Part shown: one piece after another, positions 26,091 to 34,425 of the stretch
Numbering within the stretch: position 1 is the stretch's first letter
Layout: the number at the start of each line of letters is the position of its first letter
NCBI GenBank assembly: GCA_024398835.1
Contig: JAKSIK010000002.1
Location: forward strand, 62,001 to 126,000
DNA length: 64,000 bases
Direction of reading: 5' to 3'
Source of the DNA: Fibrobacter sp.
GTDB lineage: Bacteria; Fibrobacterota; Fibrobacteria; Fibrobacterales; Fibrobacteraceae
Notes under the pieces: model-generated
Told to the model about the DNA's origin: nothing
Database searches by the model: none
What the model saw: only the letters and a program-made list of their open reading frames with translations
Program-made: the position numbers and the translations under genes

Positions 26091-27371
26091 ATGATTGAGT
26101 TCAACGAGTTCTACAAACTGGCAGCGGCTTTGGGCATTGGCTTTGTCATTGGCCTGCAGCGGGAGAATTCCAACGACAGTAATAACGCGAGGCACCCCGC
26201 AGGGCTTCGGTCTTTTACCATCGTCAGTTTGTGTGGTGCAGTTGCTGCCTATTTGGCGGAATTGATGAACACGGTGGCGCCTTTTGTGGCGGGCTTCGTG
26301 GTCGTCGGGCTTCTGCTTCTCACTTCTCACATTTCTTACGGATTGAATAGGGTAGAAGAAAAGTCTAATTTCTCGGGCCTTACTACAAGTCTTGCTTTGT
26401 TCCTGGTGTACTTCCTGGGCGCTCTCTGCTGGTACGGAAAGCTCCTGGAGGCGGGAATCCTCATGATAGTGCTGCTGTGGCTCCTCACGCTGAAAAAGCA
26501 GTTGCACGACTGGGCCGCCAGAATCTCTACAGAGGATATCATCGCCGCGGTGAAGTTCGCCGTGGTCACCCTCATGATTTTCCCGTTCCTGCCGAATCAG
26601 GCGTACGGCCCCGCAGGCCTCGAGGTGCTGAATCCGCACACCATCTGGCTCTTTGTTGTTTTCATTAGCGGCATAGGCTTCGTGGGTTATGTGCTCATCA
26701 AGGTGGTGGGACCCGGTAAAGGAATCTGGCTCACGGGACTTCTGGGTGGGCTTGCAAGCAGTACAGCACTTACACTAAACTTGGTGGGCCGTAGTAAGGA
26801 GAACGAATCCTATGCGGAAGACTTTTCCATGGGCATCGTTCTCAGCTGGGCGGTGATGTATGTGCGTCTTTATCTGATTTGCATTGTGCTTGCACCTAGT
26901 CTTGCGATGCCTCTTGCGCTGCCGCTGTTGGTGCCTGCGGTGCCGAGCCTTGTTTACGCGATGTATTTGAAGGTGAAGAGTGCCCGAGACCATAAGGAAA
27001 AAAGTTCTAATTTCAGCAATCCCTTCAAGCTTTTGCCGGCCATCAAATTCGGTATCATTTTTACGATAGTGATGTTTTTAGCGAACGCCGCCCGCGTTTA
27101 CTTGGGCGATGGTGCGCTCCTTGCCTGCAGTTTCCTGGGCGGTGCCGCCGAAATGGATGCGGTGGCCTTCTCTGTTCTGGATATGAGCATCAAGGATGTA
27201 ATTCCTGTGCAGCAACTGGTGCTCGCCCTCTTGTTTGCTAGCCTTGCCAACACCCTTACCAAGGGCGGTTTGGTGTGCTTCTTGGGGGCGAAAACTATGC
27301 GAAAGCCCATTATTCCGGCTGTTGCCTTGATTTGCATTACCACAGGCGTTTTAATCGGATTTTATTTTTAG
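26091..27371 (+). CDS. MgtC/SapB-like multi-pass membrane protein with DUF4010
   Basis: The 426-residue product is an integral membrane protein with about a dozen hydrophobic segments. The N-terminus (ALGIGFVIGLQREN, then GLRSFTIVSLCGAVAAYL) matches the MgtC/SapB family and the C-terminal half resembles DUF4010 (GLLGGLASSTALTLNLVGRSKEN). The transported or sensed substrate is not known. It starts six bases after folA, so the two share a transcript although there is no evident functional link. Confidence 0.75.
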   Translation: MIEFNEFYKLAAALGIGFVIGLQRENSNDSNNARHPAGLRSFTIVSLCGAVAAYLAELMNTVAPFVAGFVVVGLLLLTSHISYGLNRVEEKSNFSGLTTSLALFLVYFLGALCWYGKLLEAGILMIVLLWLLTLKKQLHDWAARISTEDIIAAVKFAVVTLMIFPFLPNQAYGPAGLEVLNPHTIWLFVVFISGIGFVGYVLIKVVGPGKGIWLTGLLGGLASSTALTLNLVGRSKENESYAEDFSMGIVLSWAVMYVRLYLICIVLAPSLAMPLALPLLVPAVPSLVYAMYLKVKSARDHKEKSSNFSNPFKLLPAIKFGIIFTIVMFLANAARVYLGDGALLACSFLGGAAEMDAVAFSVLDMSIKDVIPVQQLVLALLFASLANTLTKGGLVCFLGAKTMRKPIIPAVALICITTGVLIGFYF

Positions 27372-27406
27372 AAAAGAAGTATTTTATAGAGAAATAGGAG
27401 TCCATT

Positions 27407-28327
27407 ATGCGTGTTTTTGTTACCGGCGGAACAGGTTTTATTGGCCACTACGTTGTGAAAGCGCTTCTTGCGAAGGGCCACGAGGTGGTAATCTCCACAA
27501 GGCACCCCAACAAGGTGCCCTCTCTACGCTCACAGCCCAATGTCTCTTTTGTGGAAGCCTCCCTTACGGATTTTGATGCCATGGGCGAGGGCTTGTTTGG
27601 CTGCGATGCTTGCATTCATATTGCACTTGGCTGGGGCGAAACGCCCTCCCTCATGCTGATGAATGACACCCGCGCGACCGTTACCCTTTTGGAAATGGCT
27701 GCCAAGGCTGGCTGCCAGAAGTTCATCTATACCTCTAGTACGGCAGCTATGGGTCGTATGCGTCCGGTAATGCGCGAGGTAACCGGTAATTTGCCGATGG
27801 ACCTTTATGGCGCCACGAAGGCTGCGGGCGAAGCCTACGTTCTTGGTTTTACTCACGGCTACGGGACCCACTTCCCGGAAGTGAAGATGAAGCGAAACAT
27901 CATTCGCCCGGGTTATACTTTTGGAAATCCCGCATTCCCTGATGGCTGTACGCAACCCGACCGTCGCTTCTTTGATATTGCAAAGGCCGCCAAGGAAGGC
28001 CGCGACATCCATATCATCAAGAATGATGGAACGCAGTTCATTCATGCAAGTCAGCAGGCGCAGCTCTTTGTGAACCTTCTGGAATCCGACAAGAATGAGG
28101 AAATCTTCTTGGGGCTTGGTTCCGTGTGGATTAGCTGGAAGGAAATCGCTGAAATTGCAATTTCTCTTTGCCCGGGTACAACCTCCAAGATTGTGGAGAA
28201 GGATTTGGGTTGGGGTGATGAACCCATGCTCTTCAATGTCCAAAAGATTCAGGACCATTTTGGCCTCGTCTTCGATGCCCATGAGTTCTTGGCCGGGCAT
28301 TTGAAGTACAACATGGATCTTCCGTAA
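27407..28327 (+). CDS. NAD-dependent epimerase/dehydratase family protein
   Basis: The 306-residue extended SDR has the NAD-binding motif FVTGGTGFIGHYVV (residues 3-16), a IYTSSTAAMG serine region, and YGATKAAGE with the catalytic tyrosine and lysine. The C-terminal part is less conserved. It could act on a nucleotide sugar or another substrate; it is distinct from galE at 1734. TAGGAG lies just before the ATG. Confidence 0.85.
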   Translation: MRVFVTGGTGFIGHYVVKALLAKGHEVVISTRHPNKVPSLRSQPNVSFVEASLTDFDAMGEGLFGCDACIHIALGWGETPSLMLMNDTRATVTLLEMAAKAGCQKFIYTSSTAAMGRMRPVMREVTGNLPMDLYGATKAAGEAYVLGFTHGYGTHFPEVKMKRNIIRPGYTFGNPAFPDGCTQPDRRFFDIAKAAKEGRDIHIIKNDGTQFIHASQQAQLFVNLLESDKNEEIFLGLGSVWISWKEIAEIAISLCPGTTSKIVEKDLGWGDEPMLFNVQKIQDHFGLVFDAHEFLAGHLKYNMDLP

Positions 28328-28377
28328 TGGGATTTTTTGAATTCTCGTTTTTAACCTTTTGCAAGGTGTTTTAGATT

Positions 28378-29985
28378 ATGATTTTTTATGAGTCCAATTT
28401 TGAATTGAGTAACGAAGCCGTTGTCAAGTATGCTAAGGAAATCAGTGAAGCATACGAAAAAGAGGCGAAGAAAAGAGTCGGCAATGTTCAGAAGTTCAAA
28501 CTGACGGTAGAAGAGATTCTGCTTCGCTATCAGGACCTTTTTGGGGCTGGCGTTCCTTGTCATGTTGTGGGATTTTGGCATTTTGGTAAACTACAGTTCT
28601 CTGTGGAAGTAAAGGGAGATTCTCGGAATCCGCTGGTTATTGATGACCAGTATGCCTACTCCTTTGATTTGCTCACCCAGATGGGGATGTTCCCCAAGTA
28701 CAGTTACAGTCCGCGGAATGGTGGCAACAATGTGGTGGTGATTCCTGCAGAACTGAAGGCTCGGAAGAACCAGTTCTTGATAAACGTTCTTATAGCGGTT
28801 GTGTTGGCGGTGGTATGTTTCTATGGCATGAAGCTTCTCCCTGCAAATGCCTCGTCTTTTATCGAAACGGGCTTTGTGAAACCCATCTTCATCAAGATGA
28901 CCAACATCATGGCAGAAATTGCGACTCCGCTGGTGTTTTTGGCCGTGGTGACGGGAATTATCGGCATTGGCGATACACGCTCCTTCGGCAAGATGGGTCA
29001 GAAGTTGCTGACGGGAATGCTCACAACATATCTTTTTGCGGGTATCCTTTGTGCTATTGTTTCCAGTTTTGTTTACGGCATTGGTAAGGCTGCAGGGAAC
29101 GGCGATTACGGATTTGTTTCCCAGATGGTTCAGTTGGTGTTGGACATAATTCCCGATAACTTGGTGGCGCCCTTTGCCATCGATAATGATTTGCAAGTCA
29201 TCACCATTGCGGTGTTTGTAGGATTTGTGCTGTTGGTTCTTGGAAACAAAGTGAAGATTGTGACTCAAGTGCTGACGGAACTTTCTGATGTGGTGTACAA
29301 GGCCATGGCCTTTGTGTGCAAGTGCATTCCAGCCCTTATCTTTTTTGGCATTTTGAATGTGATGTGCAATGAAATGTCTGGATTCGAAAATCTCTACAAG
29401 ATGCTCATCATCTTTATTTGCTGCTCCCTTGCCACAGTTCTCTTTGTGGTGCTGAAAACCTATAGAGTCGCACGCGTTCCTTTTGGCGTGCTCTTCAAAA
29501 AACAGTTGCCAACCACGGTTATCAATTTGACGACGAGTTCCCAAGTGTCGGCCCTTCCTGCCAATATGGAATGTTGCAAGCATAAGTTTGGTGTTGATGA
29601 ACGTCTGGTGAATTTTGGACTTCCTCTTGGCATTGTGGTGTTCATGCCATGCGGAGCTATCTTTATTTCCCTTGTGGCGTGGAGTTTGTCCACTATGTGG
29701 GGCATCCCCTTTGATTTTGGACAGGTGGTGAAGGTGACCTTCCTCGGAATTGTTCTCGCTATAGCGGCCCCACCTATTCCCGGAAGCGCATTGGCTATTA
29801 TGCCAATTATCTTTTCGGCATGTGGTTTGCCGCCAGAGGCTTATCCCATTGGCATTCTTATGGGGACGGTGATTGGGTATGCGTGCCCACTACTGAATGG
29901 ATTCCTTTTGCAGCAGGAACTGCTGTGCACGGCAGTGAAGCTGAATGCCTGCGATAAGGAAGTGTTGCGAAAACCGGAAACCTAG
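28378..29985 (+). CDS. Dicarboxylate/amino acid:cation symporter with an N-terminal soluble domain
   Basis: The last 400 of 535 residues are a sodium:dicarboxylate symporter (DAACS family): multiple membrane segments, the serine-rich TTSSQVSALPANMECC hairpin loop 1, MPCGAIFISL, and the IAAPPIPGSALAIMPII second hairpin loop. It should import glutamate, aspartate or C4-dicarboxylates with Na+ or H+. Unusually, about 135 cytoplasmic residues precede the first membrane segment (ELSNEAVVKYAKEISEAYE, then QKFKLTVEEILLRYQDLFG). The ATG at 28378 is the first in frame. It converges on the UbiA gene with 12 bases between stops. Confidence 0.85.
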   Translation: MIFYESNFELSNEAVVKYAKEISEAYEKEAKKRVGNVQKFKLTVEEILLRYQDLFGAGVPCHVVGFWHFGKLQFSVEVKGDSRNPLVIDDQYAYSFDLLTQMGMFPKYSYSPRNGGNNVVVIPAELKARKNQFLINVLIAVVLAVVCFYGMKLLPANASSFIETGFVKPIFIKMTNIMAEIATPLVFLAVVTGIIGIGDTRSFGKMGQKLLTGMLTTYLFAGILCAIVSSFVYGIGKAAGNGDYGFVSQMVQLVLDIIPDNLVAPFAIDNDLQVITIAVFVGFVLLVLGNKVKIVTQVLTELSDVVYKAMAFVCKCIPALIFFGILNVMCNEMSGFENLYKMLIIFICCSLATVLFVVLKTYRVARVPFGVLFKKQLPTTVINLTTSSQVSALPANMECCKHKFGVDERLVNFGLPLGIVVFMPCGAIFISLVAWSLSTMWGIPFDFGQVVKVTFLGIVLAIAAPPIPGSALAIMPIIFSACGLPPEAYPIGILMGTVIGYACPLLNGFLLQQELLCTAVKLNACDKEVLRKPET

Positions 29986-29997
29986 ACTGCTGCGAAC

Positions 29998-30888
29998 TTA
30001 GGCGGCCGTGGAAATCACTAGGGAAATCAGTCCCAGGAACATGGCGATTTTCGTCGTGCTTTGGGCTTTGCGGTAGTTCTTCTTGCCTGCCATCAGGAGC
30101 GTTATCCCGAGAGTGGGCGTCATGGTGATGGCTGTGAGAATGAGGAATAGTTGCGGGTAATAGCCCTGCATCACAGGCAAGGGAAGCAGAATCCAAGTAA
30201 ATAAGATGATGGTGCCTGCGAACCGGCGAGCGGTGGTGCAGCCCGCAATAAGCGGAAACGTCATGATGCCCGCCTTCAAATCGCCAGTCTCATCTTCCAA
30301 GTCCTTGTAGATTTCTCTTGCGGTAGTGAGCAGGAATGCGAACAGCATGGCCGGGTAGAGCTTTCCGAGGGAATCCAGATTCAGAACGGGGGAGTGTAGC
30401 CAGTTGAGAATGAGGGGTGTTGCACACAGAAAGGCGACGGTCATATTTTTCAGTAGCGGGATGTGCTTCAGTTTTGAATTGTATGCGACGAGGAGTAGGG
30501 TAAGAGCGACGAAGAAGAGGGCTGGGATGACTGCAGTATCGGGAGAAGAACTTTGCCACAGCAAGAGAGAATCGATAAGCCCGCAAAGGAGGGTAAGGAT
30601 GGCGCCCGCGATACTGGCGGCTTTTGCCTGAGGTAGGGAAATCGTGCCGCGAACGAGTGGCCTTTCCGGACGGTTCATACGGTCACTTTCCAAATCCAGA
30701 ATGTCGTTCTGGATGTTGGCAAACCCGATGGCGAATGCAAATCCCAAAAGTTCTAGAATGAGATTGGGAACACCAATGCCAACCCCTTTCCAAAAAGCGA
30801 AACCCATCAAGAAATAGCCCACACAGAGCGTCACCATGGCGATGGCGATGTTCACGGGGCGGCTCATCTTGAAGAGGGTTGTAATCAT
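29998..30888 (-). CDS. UbiA-family prenyltransferase
   Basis: The 296-residue integral membrane protein carries the first aspartate-rich motif NDILDLESDRMNRPERPLV (NDxxDxxxD) and the second motif YKDLEDETGDLKAGIMTFP, with seven to nine hydrophobic segments. UbiA enzymes transfer polyprenyl chains to aromatic or glycerol-phosphate acceptors. The sequence reads most like geranylgeranylglycerol-phosphate-type or MenA-like enzymes, but the substrate cannot be decided here. No other quinone genes are near. Confidence 0.85.
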   Translation of the reverse strand: MITTLFKMSRPVNIAIAMVTLCVGYFLMGFAFWKGVGIGVPNLILELLGFAFAIGFANIQNDILDLESDRMNRPERPLVRGTISLPQAKAASIAGAILTLLCGLIDSLLLWQSSSPDTAVIPALFFVALTLLLVAYNSKLKHIPLLKNMTVAFLCATPLILNWLHSPVLNLDSLGKLYPAMLFAFLLTTAREIYKDLEDETGDLKAGIMTFPLIAGCTTARRFAGTIILFTWILLPLPVMQGYYPQLFLILTAITMTPTLGITLLMAGKKNYRKAQSTTKIAMFLGLISLVISTAA

Positions 30889-31235
30889 TTATGTTTAATA
30901 TAAAAAATTGTGAATTATGAATTGTGAATTTTGAATTATAAATTGCGCGCAGTCCCTGCCCGAGATTAATTCTGCATTCTGTATTCATCATTCCGCATTT
31001 GCTAGCTGTTTCAGCCCGCATCTAATTTTTAATTTTGCATTGTGAATTTTGAATTGTGCGCATCCCCTGCCCGAGATTAATTCTGCATTCTGCATTCATC
31101 ATTCCGCATTTGCTAGCTGTTTCAGCCCGCATCTAATTTTTAATTTTGCATTGTGAATTTTGAATTGTGCGCATCCCCTGCCCGAGATTAATTATGAATT
31201 TTGAATTGTGAATTTTGAATTGCTATATTTCCTCC
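30889..31235 (+). repeat. Gene-free block with a 111-base tandem repeat
   Basis: The core 30961-31182 holds two 111-base units, beginning at 30961 and 31072, almost identical (one T/C difference seen in CATTCTGTATTC versus CATTCTGCATTC); a third truncated copy starts at 31183. Units contain ATTAATTCTGCATTC, TTCCGCATTTGCTAGCTG and TTGTGAATTTTGAATTG. Flanks are the AATTGTGAATTTTGAATT simple-repeat type. There are no spacers as in CRISPR arrays. Confidence 0.85.
31224..31229 (+). promoter_or_regulatory. TATATT -10 box for the 31236 gene
   Basis: The box ends six bases before the GTG start, predicting a leaderless or nearly leaderless transcript. Confidence 0.4.
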
Positions 31236-31550
31236 GTGCCGTTTTTTACAAAGAGCAATTTGGAAGACCTTCGGAAGGAAGCGGATCAGCTTTCCATCTG
31301 CGTGGAGCATTTTCTCTACGCTTCGGAGCACATTCCCGAAGGGGATTGGAAGACCAAGGGCTTCTATGACAACTGCATCGAGAAATGCAACGGCCGCCTG
31401 AAGGCTATCCATTTTCTGATGGAATCTATCCGCCGGGGGCACCCAGTGACAGAGGATTCCGAGGAAGCCGCAGAATCTGCAGCGACGGAAACGGACTCCG
31501 CAGAGATGGATGCCGCAAAGCCCGCCGCCACAGAAAAAGACAAAGCATAA
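31236..31550 (+). CDS. Hypothetical protein, charged, with Ala/Glu-rich tail (104 aa)
   Basis: The product begins, with the GTG read as Met, MPFFTKSNLEDLRKEADQLS and is predicted to be helical (HFLYASEHIPEGDWKTKGFY). Its last 35 residues are rich in A, E, T and D (low complexity). I do not recognise the family. The GTG at 31236 lies six bases after a TATATT box. The superoxide reductase gene starts 57 bases after its stop. Confidence 0.55.
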   Translation: MPFFTKSNLEDLRKEADQLSICVEHFLYASEHIPEGDWKTKGFYDNCIEKCNGRLKAIHFLMESIRRGHPVTEDSEEAAESAATETDSAEMDAAKPAATEKDKA

Positions 31551-31607
31551 AAATTCTCTTGTCGCCCTCCTTTTCGTGCAGCTACATTACGGAGAAAAGG
31601 AGGAAAT

Positions 31608-31994
31608 ATGGAAAACCTTAAATTCTACCGCTGCCCCGTCTGCGGAAACATTGTCATCCATCTGGAGAAATCGGGAGTGCCCGTGCATTGCTGTGGCCGC
31701 CCCATGGAAGAAATCATTCCAGGTACGGTGAATGCTTCAAGAGAGAAGCATGTGCCTGTAATCGATGTCTTTGAAACGGCAGTCCTCGTTTCTATAGGCG
31801 AGGAACCGCACCCCATGCTGGTGGAGCATCACATCGAATGGATTGCGTTCCAGTCCGCTACGGGGTTCCAGGTTCACTACCTCAGGCCCGATGAACCGCC
31901 CTGTTATGAATTCCAGGTGCAGGAGGGTGTAAAGGCAGTGGCTGCTTTCGCCTACTGTAATTTGCACGGGCTCTGGAAAGCGAATATAGATTGA
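31608..31994 (+). CDS. Superoxide reductase (desulfoferrodoxin type)
   Basis: This 128-residue enzyme reduces superoxide to hydrogen peroxide without producing oxygen, typical of anaerobes. The N-terminal desulforedoxin-like site has four cysteines (CPVC near residue 9 and CC near 30). The catalytic iron site is formed by histidines in EKHVPVI and EHHIEWI and by C and H of YCNLHGLW, all present. GGAGGA lies just before the ATG. It is a 2Fe-SOR by cysteine count. Confidence 0.95.
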   Translation: MENLKFYRCPVCGNIVIHLEKSGVPVHCCGRPMEEIIPGTVNASREKHVPVIDVFETAVLVSIGEEPHPMLVEHHIEWIAFQSATGFQVHYLRPDEPPCYEFQVQEGVKAVAAFAYCNLHGLWKANID

Positions 31995-32014
31995 TGGGGG
32001 CGACTCCAAAAATC

Positions 32015-32020
32015 TATATT
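32015..32020 (+). promoter_or_regulatory. TATATT -10 box of folC
   Basis: The box ends six bases before the ATG at 32027, again predicting a leaderless transcript. Confidence 0.4.
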
Positions 32021-32026
32021 TCGCCT

Positions 32027-33316
32027 ATGCAAACTCCTGGAATGGACTATCTGAATTCCCGACTGATGTTCGGGATGCAGCCGGGGCTCAAGAATACCTA
32101 CGACCTTTGTGATGCTTTGGGAAATCCGGAGCGCAGTTTCAAATCCATCCATGTGGTGGGTACCAACGGGAAGGGCTCTACAGCCTTTTACCTGGCAGGG
32201 ATTCTCAAGGCTCACGGCTATAAGGTGGGCTTCTATTCCAGCCCGCACCTCATCAGCCTTCAGGAGCGCATTCGCGTTGATGACGTCCCTATTCCAGTGG
32301 CGGATTTGGATCGCCTTCTGTTGCAAGTGAAATCCGCGGCGGAGAAGATTCAGGTGGAGCCCACTTTTTTTGAGGTGGTGACACTCGCTGCATTCCTTTA
32401 CTACAAGGAGCAACAGATTGATGTTGCTGTTTTGGAGGCGGGAATGGGCGGCCGTCTGGATAGTACTGCTTGTGCCCGCGGTGGCATTGCGGTTCTGACA
32501 AGTATCGGGCTCGAACATACGGAAGTCTTAGGCCCTACGGAAGAGGCTATCCTGAAAGAAAAGATGGCGGTTCTCTGCGAGCGGAAGCGGGCTACGGGCC
32601 CTCAGGCCTATGTGGTGGGCGGCATTTCCGGGAAGCTTCTGGATGCGGCTCGCTTTTATGCGGAGTCCCGCGGTATTCCTTGCCATGTTCCGAAGGTGCG
32701 TGAAGATATCGCGCTCCCGAATTTGGGTCGGCATTATGCGGAAAACGCCAGCCTTTCTTTGCGGGCCGCACAGCTGTTTGTTGCCCGTAGTGGAAAAACT
32801 TTTGATGAAACTCTGGCGTTGGAATGCCTGAAAACGCGGTCTTGGGCCGGGCGCATGCAACTTTTGCGGGATAGTGAAGGCCACGTCCGCTATATTCTGG
32901 ACGGGGCCCACAACTCTCATGCGGTCCGCCGCCTGGTGGAAACGCTACAGCAGTATTATCCCGGACAAAAGTTCCGCTGCGTTTTTGGCGCCCTCAAGGA
33001 TAAGGATGTGGATGTGATGCTCAAGATGATGGAGCCTGTGGTTTCTGAATGGCATTTGACCCGCACGCCCTACCCGCGGTTCCGTGAACTGGATGAATTG
33101 AAGCAATTGGTGGAAGGTTGCGGCTTGAAAGTGGCTAATGCAGAACCTATCAGCAAGGCGTTCCTGGAGTCCGCGGTTGACCCGTCTTTGCCAACCCCTG
33201 TCCTTATTACAGGCTCTCTCTACATGATTGGCGCTGCCATTGAGCTTTTGAAAAACGAATTCGAGGAATTGCAGTTTTTCCGTGGCCTAGAACCCACCAC
33301 AAACGAACATCGCTAG
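32027..33316 (+). CDS. folC: Folylpolyglutamate synthase/dihydrofolate synthase
   Basis: FolC adds glutamate to folates (and may make dihydrofolate from dihydropteroate). The 429-residue Mur-ligase-family protein has the P-loop VVGTNGKGSTAFYLAGIL, YSSPHLISLQERIRVD, the GMGGRLDSTA motif, LTSIGLEHTEVLG and the DGAHNSHAV motif. An ATG at 31994 would add 11 residues but lies upstream of the promoter box, so 32027 is preferred. A hairpin terminator follows. Confidence 0.93.
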   Translation: MQTPGMDYLNSRLMFGMQPGLKNTYDLCDALGNPERSFKSIHVVGTNGKGSTAFYLAGILKAHGYKVGFYSSPHLISLQERIRVDDVPIPVADLDRLLLQVKSAAEKIQVEPTFFEVVTLAAFLYYKEQQIDVAVLEAGMGGRLDSTACARGGIAVLTSIGLEHTEVLGPTEEAILKEKMAVLCERKRATGPQAYVVGGISGKLLDAARFYAESRGIPCHVPKVREDIALPNLGRHYAENASLSLRAAQLFVARSGKTFDETLALECLKTRSWAGRMQLLRDSEGHVRYILDGAHNSHAVRRLVETLQQYYPGQKFRCVFGALKDKDVDVMLKMMEPVVSEWHLTRTPYPRFRELDELKQLVEGCGLKVANAEPISKAFLESAVDPSLPTPVLITGSLYMIGAAIELLKNEFEELQFFRGLEPTTNEHR

Positions 33317-33324
33317 TCAAGTTT

Positions 33325-33360
33325 GTCTGTTTTTTGTAAAAAACAGGACTTTTCCTTTTA
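33325..33360 (+). terminator. Hairpin with T-run after folC
   Basis: GTCTGTTTTTT and AAAAAACAGGAC form an A-T-rich stem with one bulge (33325-33349), followed by TTTTCCTTTT. Confidence 0.5.
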
Positions 33361-33408
33361 TTGCGTGGGGTGCATTTTTTATATTTGCCTTGTAAATTTT
33401 AACAAGGA

Positions 33409-34425
33409 ATGAAAATGCGTTCTCTTAAAATGGTTTCTCGTGGAATTTTGACGATTGCCTTGGCCGCAGGGCTTGCATCTGCTCAGCTTTTGAACAGCAA
33501 GAGCATGGATGTGATTCGTGTGGAAAAGGCGGGCATTTCTGCCGGTAAGATTGATAGCCTTACCCAGATGCTTGCTGCCCAGCAGTTCCCGGGCAAGAAG
33601 TTGAATGACGAACAGATGACCCAGGTTCGCTATGCGGTGATTGACAATTTGGTGGGTCAGGAATTGGTGAAGCTTGAAGCTCAGAAGCAGGGGATCAAGG
33701 TGGCGAAGTCCAAGGTGGACAGCACCGTGAAACTCTTCAAGGCTCAGTTTGGTAGTGAAGAAGTGTTCCAGAAGGAACTGAAGAAGTCCAACACCACTAT
33801 GGCTCAGTTCGAAAAGAAGATTGAGGAACAACTCCAGAGCGAAATCATTTTGGAGAAGAAGGTGCCGTATCCTGGCAATCCCACTGAAAAGCAGATGCAG
33901 GCTTTCTGGGAATTGAACAAGGGCAAGGTTGTGGTTAGCGATACTGTTAGCGGTGCTCGCATCTTCATTAGCACCAAGGGCAAGTCTGCTCAGGAAATTA
34001 GCGATGCCAAGGATATGCTGAAGGGCCTTGCCGCTCAGGTTCGCAGCAAGAAGGCTACGTTTGCACAGCTGGCTGCTGTTTACAGCGACGATAAGGATGC
34101 CAAGAAAACTGGCGGCATCATGAACAAGTTCATTGCCAAGTCCAAGGGCGACGGCTATGTGAAGGCTATCGCCAAGATGAATGTGGGAGAGATTTCCGAC
34201 ATCATCACCGAGAAGGACGGCATCAGCATCTTCATGCTTACCGAGAAGAACGATGGCAAGTATGAAAGCTATAAGTTCCAGATTGAATACATCCTCCGCG
34301 TTCAGGCGGAACAAGACCGTCAGCAGCAGTTGAAGGCCTATCTGGATGGCCTTGGAAAGACCTATAAGGTTCAGTACCTGGATAAGAAGTATACGCCTCC
34401 TGAGGCAATCGGGGCTGCCAAGTAA
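33409..34425 (+). CDS. SurA/PpiC-like periplasmic peptidyl-prolyl isomerase
   Basis: The 338-residue protein has a signal peptide (ILTIALAAGLASAQ), a SurA-type N-terminal chaperone region with coiled helices (residues 30-160) and a parvulin domain (about 180-290; ARIFISTKGKSAQEISDA, TFAQLAAVYSDDKDAKKTGG, KMNVGEISDIITEKDGISI). It should help outer-membrane proteins fold. The parvulin domain has the QLAAVYS and GEIS motifs. A TATATT box at 33380-33385 and AAGGAATG before the ATG give initiation. Its stop overlaps prfB (TAATG). Confidence 0.85.
   Translation: MKMRSLKMVSRGILTIALAAGLASAQLLNSKSMDVIRVEKAGISAGKIDSLTQMLAAQQFPGKKLNDEQMTQVRYAVIDNLVGQELVKLEAQKQGIKVAKSKVDSTVKLFKAQFGSEEVFQKELKKSNTTMAQFEKKIEEQLQSEIILEKKVPYPGNPTEKQMQAFWELNKGKVVVSDTVSGARIFISTKGKSAQEISDAKDMLKGLAAQVRSKKATFAQLAAVYSDDKDAKKTGGIMNKFIAKSKGDGYVKAIAKMNVGEISDIITEKDGISIFMLTEKNDGKYESYKFQIEYILRVQAEQDRQQQLKAYLDGLGKTYKVQYLDKKYTPPEAIGAAK

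Noticed and set aside
30961..31235. Possible CRISPR array
   Set aside because: The repeats are head-to-tail without unique spacers and too long (111 bases); no cas gene is near. The same applies to 59186-59368.
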